Shown here one piece after another: positions 23,514-32,070 of a stretch of 34,809 nt of DNA. Below the pieces are notes generated by a model, which saw only the letters and a program-made list of their open reading frames with translations, ran no database searches and had not been told where the DNA came from. The stretch is from the NCBI GenBank assembly GCA_013388525.1, contig JACAFA010000128.1:1-34809 (forward strand), written 5' to 3'. Within the stretch, counting starts at the first letter, position 1. The number at the start of each line of letters is the position of its first letter. Source of the stretch: Ignavibacteriaceae bacterium (GTDB lineage: Bacteria > Bacteroidota > Ignavibacteria > Ignavibacteriales > Ignavibacteriaceae). The translations under genes and the position numbers were made by a program.

Positions 23514-24891
23514 TGATGAATATAAAGGTTATAAAGGCGAAGCATTAGAAACTTTAAAAAGATTTAATGCACTCGTCTGGAGCGATGTTGAAATAAGCAC
23601 AGCTGACGGTGACTTCAAAGGTTTAATTCTTCCAAGATCCGAAACTGCCGATGAGTTTCATATCGTACTAAAAATTCCTGTTGGTTATAATATTGGAATT
23701 GCCGCTAAGAGAATTCAATCAATTAATATTCTAGGAAGAAAAGAAGCTCACTACAAAATTCCTGAAAAAGAATTTCCTTACGATCCTAAAAAACCAAAAG
23801 TAAAACTTCTCGGGACCGGTGGAACAATTGCAAGCCGGCTTGATTACAGAACAGGTGCGGTTATTCCGGCCTTCTCACCCGGAGAACTTTATGGCTCGGT
23901 TCCTGAACTTGCAGATATTTGCAATCTTGAAACAGAAAAATTATACGGAGTCTTCAGTGAAAATATGGGACCCGAGCAATGGATTGGTCTTGCTGAAGCT
24001 ATCGGAAGAGAAATTGAGAAGGGTGTTCAGGGAATTGTAATCGGTCATGGAACGGATACAATGCATCATACATCAGCTATACTATCGTTTATGGTACAGG
24101 ATTCTCCAATCCCGATAGTTATGGTTGGTTCGCAACGCTCGAGTGACAGACCATCATCCGATGCTGCTTTAAATCTTATTCATTCAGTAACAACAGCTGC
24201 AAAAAGTGATATCGCAGAAGTTATGGTTTGTATGTTTGGACCGACGAGTGATTTGTACGGCTTACTTCATCGGGGAACACGGGTAAGAAAAATGCATTCA
24301 AGTTACAGGTCAACTTTCAGAACGATTGGTGATATTCCTATTGCTACTGTAAGTCGTGAAAAAATAACTCCTCTTCGTGAAGATTATAAAAGAAGAAGAA
24401 ACGATAACAAAGTAAAAATAAATGCGGTCTTCGATGACAGAGTTGCAATAGTTTATTACTATCCGAATATGAAACCCGATATGATTGATTCGCTCATTGA
24501 TAATGGTTACAAAGGAATTGTAATTGCAGGTACCGGACTCGGGCACGTGAACAAGCCGCTTTATCCTGCATTAAAACGCGCTCAGGAAAAAGGTGTAGCG
24601 GTTTATATGACTGTGCAAACTCTGTGGGGTTATGTTCAGATGTATGTTTACGATACCGGAAGAGATATGATGGAGCTCGGAGTTATTCCCGCAGCAAATA
24701 TGCTTCCGGAAGTTGCTTATGTAAAACTCGGCTGGGCACTTGGACAAACAGATGATATGGAAAAAGTAAAAGAGATTATGCTTACACCAATTGCAGGAGA
24801 AATAACCGAACGTGAACCAAGCAATGGGTACTTAATTTACCAGGGCGGCTTGCCGGAAGTTGAGGAGTTTATTAGAAAGTTTAGGAAATAG
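23503..24891 (+). CDS. gatD: Glu-tRNA(Gln) amidotransferase subunit D, archaeal type
   Basis: The 462-residue protein has an N-terminal GatD-specific beta-barrel (about 1-85) and a type I L-asparaginase-like domain. The asparaginase active-site motifs are TGGTIAS (105-111, Thr108), GHGTDTMHHT (181-190, Thr184/Asp185) and VRKMHSS (261-267, Lys263). They correspond to the Thr/Thr/Asp/Lys set of archaeal GatD. QRSSDRPSSDAALN and LPEVAYVKLGWALGQTDD are further GatD hallmarks that ordinary asparaginases lack. It releases ammonia from glutamine or asparagine for GatE. Its ATG lies inside the end of gatE (11-bp overlap), indicating translational coupling. A plain asparaginase is very unlikely because of the N-terminal domain and the partner gene. 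Confidence 0.93.
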   Translation: MLNNDEYKGYKGEALETLKRFNALVWSDVEISTADGDFKGLILPRSETADEFHIVLKIPVGYNIGIAAKRIQSINILGRKEAHYKIPEKEFPYDPKKPKVKLLGTGGTIASRLDYRTGAVIPAFSPGELYGSVPELADICNLETEKLYGVFSENMGPEQWIGLAEAIGREIEKGVQGIVIGHGTDTMHHTSAILSFMVQDSPIPIVMVGSQRSSDRPSSDAALNLIHSVTTAAKSDIAEVMVCMFGPTSDLYGLLHRGTRVRKMHSSYRSTFRTIGDIPIATVSREKITPLREDYKRRRNDNKVKINAVFDDRVAIVYYYPNMKPDMIDSLIDNGYKGIVIAGTGLGHVNKPLYPALKRAQEKGVAVYMTVQTLWGYVQMYVYDTGRDMMELGVIPAANMLPEVAYVKLGWALGQTDDMEKVKEIMLTPIAGEITEREPSNGYLIYQGGLPEVEEFIRKFRK

Positions 24892-25072
24892 ATTTATTTT
24901 TGTTTTTTCATTTAACTTCTTTGCCGGATATTTTTTAATTCCGAAAAAATAGCCGTAATTTTTCCTTCAAGATTGAATACATTTTCGTCGTGGTGAGAAG
25001 AGCACTCCCTTTTGTTTTATGTTTCAATCGCCTTCATTTTCCTAACAAACATTCGAAACACTGGAGTTATTG

Positions 25073-27100
25073 ATGCCGGAAAAAGATTTACATCAGCTTT
25101 CAATTAATACAATCCGCTTCCTTGCGATTGATGCAGTTCAGAAAGCAAACTCAGGTCATCCCGGAATGCCAATGGGCTGTGCACCAATTGCTTACCGGCT
25201 TTATTCAAAATATATGAAGCATAATCCGGCAAACCCCGATTGGATAAATCGTGACAGATTTATTCTTTCTGCAGGTCACGGAAGTATGCTGTTGTATTCT
25301 ATTCTTCATCTCTGCGGTTACAAAATTTCTCTCGATGATATCAAAAATTTCAGACAGTGGAAAAGCATAACAGCCGGTCATCCAGAATATGGATTAGCTC
25401 CCGGTGTTGAAACTACAACCGGTCCGTTGGGACAAGGTTTTGCAAATGCTGTCGGGATGGCAATTGCACAAGAGTATCTTGGTTCACTTTTTAATAAGCC
25501 AGACATAAAGATTCTTGATCACTACATTTACGGAATCTGCAGTGACGGCGATTTGATGGAAGGAATTTCTCACGAAGCAGCTTCACTTGCAGGACATTTG
25601 AAGCTCGGAAAATTAATTTTCTTTTACGATGATAATGGAATTACAATCGATGGAAAAACAAGTCTCACTTTTTCTGAGGACATTAAAATAAGATTTGAAG
25701 CTTATGGCTGGCAGGTTTTAAATATCTATGATGTAAATGATTTGTCACAAATTGATAAAGCAGTTGAGCAGGCACAAAAAGAACTGAGCAAACCAACTTT
25801 AATAATTACAAAAACACACATTGGATTTGGAAGCCCGAATAAACAAGATAGTGAAGCATCACACGGTGCACCGCTTGGCGAAGACGAAGTAAAGCTCACC
25901 AAGAAAAATTTAGGATGGAATGAACAAAAATACTTTTATATACCGGATGAAGTTGCAGATCATTTTAGTAAGATGAAAAAAACTTTTAGTACTTATGAAC
26001 AAGATTGGAACAAGTTTTTTGAAACTTACAAGCAAAAATATCTCTCTGACGCAGAAAAGTTCATAAAGTGTTTTAATAATGATTTTGGCGATGAATGGAT
26101 TGAGGCACTTCCTGTATTCACAAACTATTCAGATAAAATTGCAACACGCAGTGCATCAGGAAAAGTTTTAAATTCTATTTTTGCAAAGCTCCCAACACTG
26201 GTTGGTGGTTCTGCTGATCTCTCTGAGTCAAACAATACTATTATCAATGGACAAAAAGTTTTTTCTTCCGAAAATTATTCAGGAAGAAACATTCATTTTG
26301 GAATAAGAGAACATGCAATGGGCGGTATTGTAAACGGGATGGCTCTTTATGGAGGGACAATTCCTTACTGCGGAACGTTTCTTATTTTCTCTGATTATAT
26401 GCGCCCCTCAATCCGGCTTGCATCTTTGATGAAACTACGTACGATTTATGTTTTCACTCATGACAGTATCGGATTGGGAGAAGATGGACCAACTCATCAG
26501 CCGATTGAACAGCTTGCGGCACTTCGAGCGATTCCAGGATTAATTGTAATCAGACCATCAGATGCAAACGAAACTGTTCATGCATGGAAATATGCACTTC
26601 AACATAAAGGGACTCCTGTTGCATTTGCTCTCACAAGGCAGAAAGTACCTGTACTTGATAGAAGTAAACTCGCATCTGCAGATAATTTATCAAGAGGAGC
26701 TTATACTCTCATACAATCCGGAAATGATCCTGATATTATTCTAATGGCTTCCGGTTCAGAAGTTTCACTTGCTCTCGAAGCATTTTATGAACTTCAATCG
26801 GAAGGAATTAGTGCAAGAGTTGTCAGCTTCCCAAGCTGGGAATTATTTGATGCTCAGTCAGATGAATACAAAGAATCTGTTCTTCCGAAATCCATTAAGG
26901 CAAGAATTTCGATTGAAGCGGGCATTAAACAAGGCTGGGAGAAATATCTCGGCGAATACGGTGAAGCAATCAGCATTGAAAAATTTGGGGCATCTGCCCC
27001 GGCTGAAGGATTATTTAAAGAATACGGTTTTACTAAAGAGAATATTATAGCTGCGGTGAAGAGAGTATTAAGCAAAGTGCATAGCACAAGTAAATTTTAG
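25073..27100 (+). CDS. tkt: Transketolase
   Basis: This is a 675-residue thiamine-diphosphate enzyme moving two-carbon units between sugar phosphates in the pentose phosphate pathway. The TPP-binding half has SGHPGMPMG (27-35), SAGHGSMLLY (66-75), GPLGQGFANAVGMA (117-130) and SDGDLMEG with the metal-binding Asn in DDNGITIDG. The pyrimidine half has ATRSASGKVLN, FGIREHAMGGIVNGMALYGG with the catalytic Glu, and SIGLGEDGPTHQP. The full length and all motifs are intact. The ATG at 25073 is preferred over TTG at 25070, with GGAG (25063-25066) as ribosome binding site. It begins 181 bp after gatD, so co-transcription with that gene is doubtful. Confidence 0.96.
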   Translation: MPEKDLHQLSINTIRFLAIDAVQKANSGHPGMPMGCAPIAYRLYSKYMKHNPANPDWINRDRFILSAGHGSMLLYSILHLCGYKISLDDIKNFRQWKSITAGHPEYGLAPGVETTTGPLGQGFANAVGMAIAQEYLGSLFNKPDIKILDHYIYGICSDGDLMEGISHEAASLAGHLKLGKLIFFYDDNGITIDGKTSLTFSEDIKIRFEAYGWQVLNIYDVNDLSQIDKAVEQAQKELSKPTLIITKTHIGFGSPNKQDSEASHGAPLGEDEVKLTKKNLGWNEQKYFYIPDEVADHFSKMKKTFSTYEQDWNKFFETYKQKYLSDAEKFIKCFNNDFGDEWIEALPVFTNYSDKIATRSASGKVLNSIFAKLPTLVGGSADLSESNNTIINGQKVFSSENYSGRNIHFGIREHAMGGIVNGMALYGGTIPYCGTFLIFSDYMRPSIRLASLMKLRTIYVFTHDSIGLGEDGPTHQPIEQLAALRAIPGLIVIRPSDANETVHAWKYALQHKGTPVAFALTRQKVPVLDRSKLASADNLSRGAYTLIQSGNDPDIILMASGSEVSLALEAFYELQSEGISARVVSFPSWELFDAQSDEYKESVLPKSIKARISIEAGIKQGWEKYLGEYGEAISIEKFGASAPAEGLFKEYGFTKENIIAAVKRVLSKVHSTSKF

Positions 27101-27118
27101 TGTATAACGGTTATGAAA

Positions 27119-27191
27119 ACGAAACCCGTATCGGTTAGCAGGTTTAATAAAAATAACATTACCATAAGATGTTTGACTAAACGGGTATCGT
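27119..27191. repeat. Imperfect inverted repeat between tkt and the dehydrogenase gene
   Basis: ACGAAACCCGT (27119-27129) pairs with ACGGGTATCGT (27181-27191) at 10 of 11 positions around a 51-nt loop. Nearby TATCGGTTA and CGTTACCGAT add further weak symmetry. There is no T-run, so it is not a standard terminator; it may be a worn palindromic element. Confidence 0.45.
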
Positions 27192-27226
27192 TACCGATCA
27201 ACGACAAACAATAGGTAATTAAATGT

Positions 27227-28342
27227 ATGAAAAAAATAATTGTTCTCGGTGCCGGATTAATTGGAAGAACAATCGCAATAGAACTTTCCCGAGATTATCA
27301 GGTTACGTCTGTAGATGCAAATTCCGGGCATCTTAAAAATTTAATAGATAGAAAAATAAAAAAACTCAAAGCTGACCTGTCTTCAGATTCCGAAATCAAA
27401 AGAGTAATTAAGAATTGTGACCTTGTAATTTGTGCACTTCCCGGATTTATGGGTTTTAAAAGTTTGAAATCAATTATCAAAGCCGGGAAAAATGTTGTGG
27501 ATATTTCTTTCTTTCCTGAAGATCAGTTTCTTCTTGATAAACTTGCTAAACAAAAAGGTGTTACTGCAATTGTTGATTGTGGAGTTGCACCAGGATTGGC
27601 GAATATCATTCTCGGGTATCACAACAAAAGAATGGAGATTTCAAATTACAAATGCCTGGTTGGCGGACTTCCTTACAAACGTGACTGGCCTTTTGAGTAT
27701 AAAGCATTCTTTTCTCCGATTGATGTGATTGCTGAATACACTCGTCATGCACGATTGGTTTTTAATGGGAAAATAGTAAAGAAACCAGCATTATCCGATC
27801 CTGAAATAATTAATTATAAAGAAGTTGGTGATCTGGAAGCATTCAACACTGACGGACTGAGATCTTTACTGAAAACCATGAAGATTCCAAATATGATTGA
27901 AAAGACAATGAGGTATCCCGGACACATAGAACTTATGAAAGTGTTCAGAGAAGTTGGATTATTCAGTGAAAAAGAAATTAATGTTGCAGGAAAGCTAGTC
28001 AGACCAATTGACCTAACTGCTAAATTATTATTCCCGTTTTGGTCTCCCGCAAAAGGTGAAAAAGATTTTACTATTCTGGATTTACTCATTGAAGGAAATA
28101 AGGAAAATAAAAAAGTTTCGTACAGGTATTTTATTTTTGATAGCTATGATCCCGCAGAAGATAATTCATCAATGGCAAGAACAACCGGATTTACCTGCTG
28201 TGCCGCTGCGAGATTTTTGCTTGAGCATCAGTATGATAGAAAAGGAATTTGTCCGCCGGAATATCTCGGAGAAGATGAACATTGTTTTAAGTTCATTATT
28301 TCTTATTTAAAAAATAAAGGTATCAGAATAGACCAATCATAA
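27227..28342 (+). CDS. Saccharopine dehydrogenase-like / lysine 6-dehydrogenase-like NAD(P) oxidoreductase
   Basis: The 371-residue protein starts with the dinucleotide fold VLGAGLIGRTIA (6-17). The acidic Asp30 at the end of the second strand favours NAD over NADP. Then come VICALPGFMGF, the conserved IVDCGVAPGLANIILG (115-130), VGGLPYKRDWPFEYKAFFSP and DVIAEYTRHAR. Further on are EAFNTDGLRSLLKT and EKTMRYPGHIELM, characteristic of the saccharopine/lysine epsilon-dehydrogenase family. Members oxidise lysine or saccharopine to the semialdehyde, or act in the reverse, biosynthetic direction. Substrate cannot be fixed from sequence. The neighbours are transketolase and an S9 peptidase (26 bp downstream), giving no pathway clue; processing of amino acids released by the peptidase is a speculative link. 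Confidence 0.85.
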   Translation: MKKIIVLGAGLIGRTIAIELSRDYQVTSVDANSGHLKNLIDRKIKKLKADLSSDSEIKRVIKNCDLVICALPGFMGFKSLKSIIKAGKNVVDISFFPEDQFLLDKLAKQKGVTAIVDCGVAPGLANIILGYHNKRMEISNYKCLVGGLPYKRDWPFEYKAFFSPIDVIAEYTRHARLVFNGKIVKKPALSDPEIINYKEVGDLEAFNTDGLRSLLKTMKIPNMIEKTMRYPGHIELMKVFREVGLFSEKEINVAGKLVRPIDLTAKLLFPFWSPAKGEKDFTILDLLIEGNKENKKVSYRYFIFDSYDPAEDNSSMARTTGFTCCAAARFLLEHQYDRKGICPPEYLGEDEHCFKFIISYLKNKGIRIDQS

Positions 28343-28368
28343 CTATCTATAAATTCAGGAGAATTGAA

Positions 28369-30315
28369 ATGAGAAAACTACTATCAATACTTTTTATTAT
28401 ATCAGTAATCCTTTCCGGGTTCTCTGCCATCGCTCAGGTAGAAAGAAAAGAAATTGGCAATCTAGTTATAGAAAACATTCCCGAAATTCCTCAACAGCTC
28501 AAGGATAGAATTTTTCAGTATCAGAGCACTCGCTCAGCTTCATTTCAGGATTGGCTTCGTAATGATGAAGGAATTTTAATCTCGACACGCTTTGGTGAAA
28601 CAGCACAGTTTCATAAAGTAAAAATGCCGGGAGGAACAAGAGAACAAATTACCTTTTTCCCTGAACCTGTTAGTGGTGCAACGGTTTGCCCCGATAAAAC
28701 CAAAAACATTTTCCTCTTTACTAAGGATGTTGGCGGTGGGGAATTTTATCAGATTTTTTATTTCGATATGAATGATGGAAGTTACAAAATGTTAACCGAT
28801 GGCAGTTCGAGTAATGGTGGTGTTTCCTGGAATAACAAGGGAGATAAATTTTCTTTCTTTAGTACAAAAAGAAATGGAACAGACTGGGATATTTATGTTG
28901 CCGATATAAATAATCCGGAAAATGCTGAGATGGTTTTGAGTGAAGGCGGTGCCTGGGGTGCTGCAGATTGGTCTCGGGATGATAAGTCTTTGATTGTTGG
29001 AAAATACGTTTCAGCAAATGAAAGTTATTTCTATGTTCTTGATTTAGGTACAAAGACTCTCACGCAGATTAATCCTTCTCCTGAAAAAATAGCTTACGGC
29101 GGCACTAAATTCTCTAAAGACGGCAACGGAATTTTCTTTACTTCTGATGAGAAAAGTGAATTTAAAAGACTTCGCTATTACGACTTTGCATCCAAGTCAA
29201 TTACCGTTCTCACTGAAGATATTAACTGGGATGTTGGTTCAATTACTTTATCAGAACAAGGTGATAGACTTGCCTTTACAGTTAATGAAGGCGGAATGGC
29301 TAAACTATATCTTCTTGACACCAAAACAATGAAATATGAAAAAGTACCAGGTCTTCCTGTTGGACAGGTTTACGGATTATCATTTCATCCTGATGGGAAA
29401 AAACTTGCACTTGTTCTAAACACCCCGCAAACTCCCGGTGATGTTTATGTGATGAACTTATCGGATTATTCACTTGAACGCTGGACATACAGTGAAGCAG
29501 GCGGATTAAATACTTCCGCTTTCGTTATTCCTGAATTAATTCAATATCCTACTTTTGACGGAGTTGATGGCAATCCGAGAATGATTCCTGCGTTCATCTA
29601 CAAACCAAAAGGCAGCGGACCTCATCCTGTTGTAATTGATATTCACGGTGGTCCTGAAGGACAGGCTGTGCCTTCGTTTAACCCGATAAATCAATATTAT
29701 GTTAATGAGTTGGGGATAGCCGTTATTGAACCAAATGTTCGCGGCTCAACGGGTTATGGAAAAACTTATCTTGCGCTTGATAACGGGTACAATAGGGAAA
29801 ATTCAGTAAAAGATATTGGTTCACTTTTAGACTGGATTGAAAAACAACCCGACCTGGATGCGAAACGCATCGCTGTAACTGGCGGTTCATATGGCGGATA
29901 TATGGTTCTTTCTTCAATGTTCAACTATAATGACAGAATAAAATGCGGAGTTGATATTGTAGGTATCAGTAACTTCGTTACTTTTCTGGAAAGCACACAG
30001 GAATACAGAAGAGATTTACGCAGAGTTGAATACGGAGATGAACGCGATCCGGAGATGAGAGAATTTTTGAATGGCATTTCTCCGACAACAAACGCACATA
30101 AAATCACAAAGCCATTGTTTGTGGTTCAGGGATTAAACGATCCGCGCGTTCCGTACACTGAAGCTGAACAGATTGTTGATATTGTTAGAAAAAATGGTGG
30201 CGAGGTTTGGTACCTTCTTGCAAAAGATGAAGGTCATGGTTACAGGAAGAAAACCAATCGCGACTTTTACATCTGGTCTGAGGTTTTGTTTTTAGAGAAA
30301 TATTTATTGAAGTGA
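28369..30315 (+). CDS. Secreted S9-family prolyl oligopeptidase-like peptidase
   Basis: The 648-residue protein has a signal peptide (about 1-22, SAIAQ), a beta-propeller with WD40-like PD40 repeats (about 70-370: NNKGDKFSFFSTKRNGTDWD and similar), and a C-terminal alpha/beta hydrolase. The catalytic triad is visible: Ser507 in GGSYGGYM, Asp591 in GLNDPRVPY, and His623 in DEGHGYRKK. The oxyanion/GGPE loop is DIHGGPEGQ. It cleaves short peptides or dipeptides in the periplasm or outside. Dipeptidyl-peptidase, oligopeptidase or acylaminoacyl-peptidase types are not separable by eye. A strong AGGAGA Shine-Dalgarno precedes the ATG. The gap to the preceding dehydrogenase gene is only 26 bp, so the two probably share a transcript. 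Confidence 0.94.
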   Translation: MRKLLSILFIISVILSGFSAIAQVERKEIGNLVIENIPEIPQQLKDRIFQYQSTRSASFQDWLRNDEGILISTRFGETAQFHKVKMPGGTREQITFFPEPVSGATVCPDKTKNIFLFTKDVGGGEFYQIFYFDMNDGSYKMLTDGSSSNGGVSWNNKGDKFSFFSTKRNGTDWDIYVADINNPENAEMVLSEGGAWGAADWSRDDKSLIVGKYVSANESYFYVLDLGTKTLTQINPSPEKIAYGGTKFSKDGNGIFFTSDEKSEFKRLRYYDFASKSITVLTEDINWDVGSITLSEQGDRLAFTVNEGGMAKLYLLDTKTMKYEKVPGLPVGQVYGLSFHPDGKKLALVLNTPQTPGDVYVMNLSDYSLERWTYSEAGGLNTSAFVIPELIQYPTFDGVDGNPRMIPAFIYKPKGSGPHPVVIDIHGGPEGQAVPSFNPINQYYVNELGIAVIEPNVRGSTGYGKTYLALDNGYNRENSVKDIGSLLDWIEKQPDLDAKRIAVTGGSYGGYMVLSSMFNYNDRIKCGVDIVGISNFVTFLESTQEYRRDLRRVEYGDERDPEMREFLNGISPTTNAHKITKPLFVVQGLNDPRVPYTEAEQIVDIVRKNGGEVWYLLAKDEGHGYRKKTNRDFYIWSEVLFLEKYLLK

Positions 30316-30396
30316 AAATTAATTTAAATGTATTAAATAGCTTTGAGCTCACGTAAGTTCACGACTTTTTTTGTTAATGTAAAATTGATGTTGACT

Positions 30397-30486
30397 GTCA
30401 TTCCGGTCGATCCGGCAGATACTGGACAAGAACCGGAATCCAACACCCAGGTTTTTTAATGGATTCCGTGTCAAGCACTGAATGAT
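30397..30486. repeat. Second copy of the GTCATTC-ended palindromic repeat, diverged
   Basis: The element begins GTCATTCCGG (30397-30406) and ends GAATGAT (30480-30486), pairing at 6 of 7. A perfect inner stem, CGGAATCCA (30434-30442) and TGGATTCCG (30460-30468), is the clearest structure. It shares its first ten bases and the nested layout with 6522-6607. The ATG at 30482 lies inside the terminal repeat and is unlikely to be a true start. Confidence 0.7.
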
Positions 30487-30514
30487 AGCGAGCTTTATTT
30501 GTTTTTTTGAGGAT

Positions 30515-30943
30515 ATGACAACAGGATTGAAAATACTTTTTATGATTTCTTATGTATCGGGTGTTTTATGTGCACAGGTCGAAGAAAAATATCAAAGCCA
30601 CCTTTCTGATTCGACATACAGATTTCAAGGTATAATTCCTCCGGTAGAATTTCAATATGATCTGAATGAATTTTTCAGAGCACCACTAACACAGCAAATA
30701 CCTGACAATATTTTATTCGCTGATAATCCTAAAACAATCTGGCTGCGTACTGAATTATTAATCTCTTATAATTCTCAAACTGGTAATGATAAATTAAACA
30801 CCCACTTTACTTCGTCTTTATACGAGCAATACCTCAGAGATTCTGAATTTGACATGTTGCGTTACGTTTTAGGAACGGTGCAAGCAGGTGCAGTTGGTTA
30901 CATGGCTTACAGACATATAAAAAAATATGGTTTCTGGAAATAA
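30515..30943 (+). CDS. Small secreted protein of unknown function
   Basis: With the start at ATG 30515, the 142-residue product has a convincing signal peptide (MTTGLKILFMISYVSGVLCA, 1-20, cleaved before Q). An earlier in-frame ATG at 30482 lies inside a palindromic repeat and would put eleven extra residues ahead of the signal, so I reject it. The mature part contains DSTYRFQGIIPPVEFQYDLN, polar loops, and a C-terminal hydrophobic patch (VQAGAVGYMAYRHI) that could be a transmembrane helix or an amphipathic strand. I recognise no family. It would be periplasmic or membrane-attached. The gene stands alone after the S9 peptidase and before a DUF4382 lipoprotein. GAGGA lies only one base before the ATG, too close to be a good Shine-Dalgarno. 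Confidence 0.6.
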   Translation: MTTGLKILFMISYVSGVLCAQVEEKYQSHLSDSTYRFQGIIPPVEFQYDLNEFFRAPLTQQIPDNILFADNPKTIWLRTELLISYNSQTGNDKLNTHFTSSLYEQYLRDSEFDMLRYVLGTVQAGAVGYMAYRHIKKYGFWK

Positions 30944-31102
30944 AGAAATAGCAACTCCTGACGACAATAACTCACGTCATAAATGCCCGAAAGGAAAGAC
31001 GTTTACTCTTTTTTCCCTTTATATTGATTTGTTTTGATGTTAGTATGAGAGGTATAATTTTTGTCTAAGTGTGAGCATTTTATAATAATTAAGGAATCTT
31101 TT

Positions 31103-31768
31103 ATGAAACTCTATCGTAAGTATTTATTGCGTTTTACTTTTTTGATGACTGTTTTTTCAATCTTCTTGGCTGGGTGTAACTCAGTAGAGACAGTTGATTC
31201 AAAAATCTCATTAAGTCTTGCAAGCACTTCGTCATTTCAAAAAATTGCAGTCGATACTTTACAGCTTGATACTGTCAAAATTCTTCTTCGGGATATAAAG
31301 ATAAAAAATCAATCAACTAATGATACTATGAGCGTCAAGGTTGGACCGGTTGTTGTCTATCTGGATCTTAGTGGAGTTACTACTGAATTTGCAGTAGGAA
31401 ATATTCCTCCGGGCAATTATGACAGAATAAAATTTAAAGTTCATAAAATTGAAGGCTCAGAAATTCCGCCAGATCCTGAATTCAAGGAAGGAATGAATGA
31501 ATCACTTCGATATTCAGTAATTGTTAAAGGTATTTTTAATTCTGCTCCGTTTATTTACAAGTCCCGAAAACCAGCGCATCAGGATTTAAAACTTGATTCT
31601 CCTCTTGTTGTGGAAGAAAATGGAGTTGCAAATCTTACAATTTTAGTCGACCCGTTTTCATGGTTTAGTGATGGCTCAAATGTTCTGGATCCAAATGACA
31701 CTTCCAACACGAATAAAATAGATAACAACATAAAAGACTCATTCAAAAAAGCTTTTCAAAGCAAATAA
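31103..31768 (+). CDS. DUF4382 lipoprotein
   Basis: The 221-residue protein starts at ATG 31103, giving a classic lipoprotein signal peptide with lipobox LAGC and lipidated Cys25. An earlier TTG at 31061 would add 14 residues before the signal and is rejected. AAGGAA (31091-31096) serves as ribosome binding site. The mature part fits DUF4382: VKILLRDIKIKNQ, KVGPVVVYLDLSGVT, VGNIPPGNYDRIKFKVHKIEG (about 110-130), DSPLVVEENGVANLTILVDP. The domain is a beta-sandwich of unknown function in surface lipoproteins of this bacterial group and archaea. A 119-bp palindromic element follows 22 bp after the stop and could terminate its transcript. Confidence 0.88.
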   Translation: MKLYRKYLLRFTFLMTVFSIFLAGCNSVETVDSKISLSLASTSSFQKIAVDTLQLDTVKILLRDIKIKNQSTNDTMSVKVGPVVVYLDLSGVTTEFAVGNIPPGNYDRIKFKVHKIEGSEIPPDPEFKEGMNESLRYSVIVKGIFNSAPFIYKSRKPAHQDLKLDSPLVVEENGVANLTILVDPFSWFSDGSNVLDPNDTSNTNKIDNNIKDSFKKAFQSK

Positions 31769-31790
31769 ATTTTATTTAACGCAGCAAACC

Positions 31791-31915
31791 GAGGCTGTCT
31801 CATAACTCAAATTCTTATGGTAGTCGCAAGCTTTAGCTTGCGAAAATTTAATAAATACGCAACTTAAAAGTTGCGGCTACCGGATTTTTAAGACTTATGA
31901 GACAACCTCTTTTTT
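31791..31915. repeat. MITE-like nested palindrome with IS-type ends
   Basis: Terminal repeats GAGGCTGTCTCATAA (31791-31805) and TTATGAGACAACCTC (31895-31909) match at 14 of 15. Inside sits a second inverted unit, GGTAG (31819-31823) with CTACC (31877-31881), bearing two perfect hairpins: CGCAAGC-TTTA-GCTTGCG (31825-31842) and CGCAACTT-AA-AAGTTGCG (31858-31875). The ends resemble those of insertion sequences (GAGGCTGTCTCA type), but there is no transposase ORF. A T-run (31910-31915) makes the right end also look like a terminator. No target duplication is visible. The rest of the 302-bp gap (to 32070) shows no ORF, promoter match or repeat. Confidence 0.8.
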
Positions 31916-32070
31916 ATTTCTGCAGATAGCAAATCAAATTGCCGTTCAAACCAATCAATAAGCCGTCCGTTTAATAAATAAGCTTTTTGCAACAAATCAT
32001 AATAGTTCAGGAAACTCAAAACACTTTCCTGCGTCTTAATTTCAGGTTTAACAAATAAAAAGGTATAACA

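Noticed and set aside
23503..24891. Plain type I L-asparaginase
   Set aside because: The N-terminal GatD barrel, the GatD-specific QRSSDRPSSD and GQTDD motifs, and coupling to gatE argue for an amidotransferase subunit.
24895..24902. TATTTTTG as a promoter element for transketolase
   Set aside because: The -7 match is perfect, but there is no TTG about 20 bp upstream and the element is far (170 bp) from the gene start.
30338..30345. TAGCTTTG as a promoter element upstream of the small secreted gene
   Set aside because: It matches TAnnTTTG, but no TTG occurs at a suitable distance (nearest spacing is 28 bp).
30482..30514. ATG at 30482 as start of the small secreted protein
   Set aside because: It lies inside a palindromic repeat end and would place eleven residues ahead of a signal peptide that starts cleanly at 30515.
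30974..31014. ACGTC...GACGT followed by a T-run as terminator of the small secreted gene
   Set aside because: The stem is five pairs with a long loop and the T-run is displaced by six bases; too weak to call.
31061..31102. TTG start of the DUF4382 lipoprotein
   Set aside because: The lipoprotein signal is correctly placed only from ATG 31103, which also has a ribosome binding site.
31791..31909. A complete insertion sequence
   Set aside because: Only 119 bp lie between the terminal repeats and there is no transposase ORF; it can only be non-autonomous.
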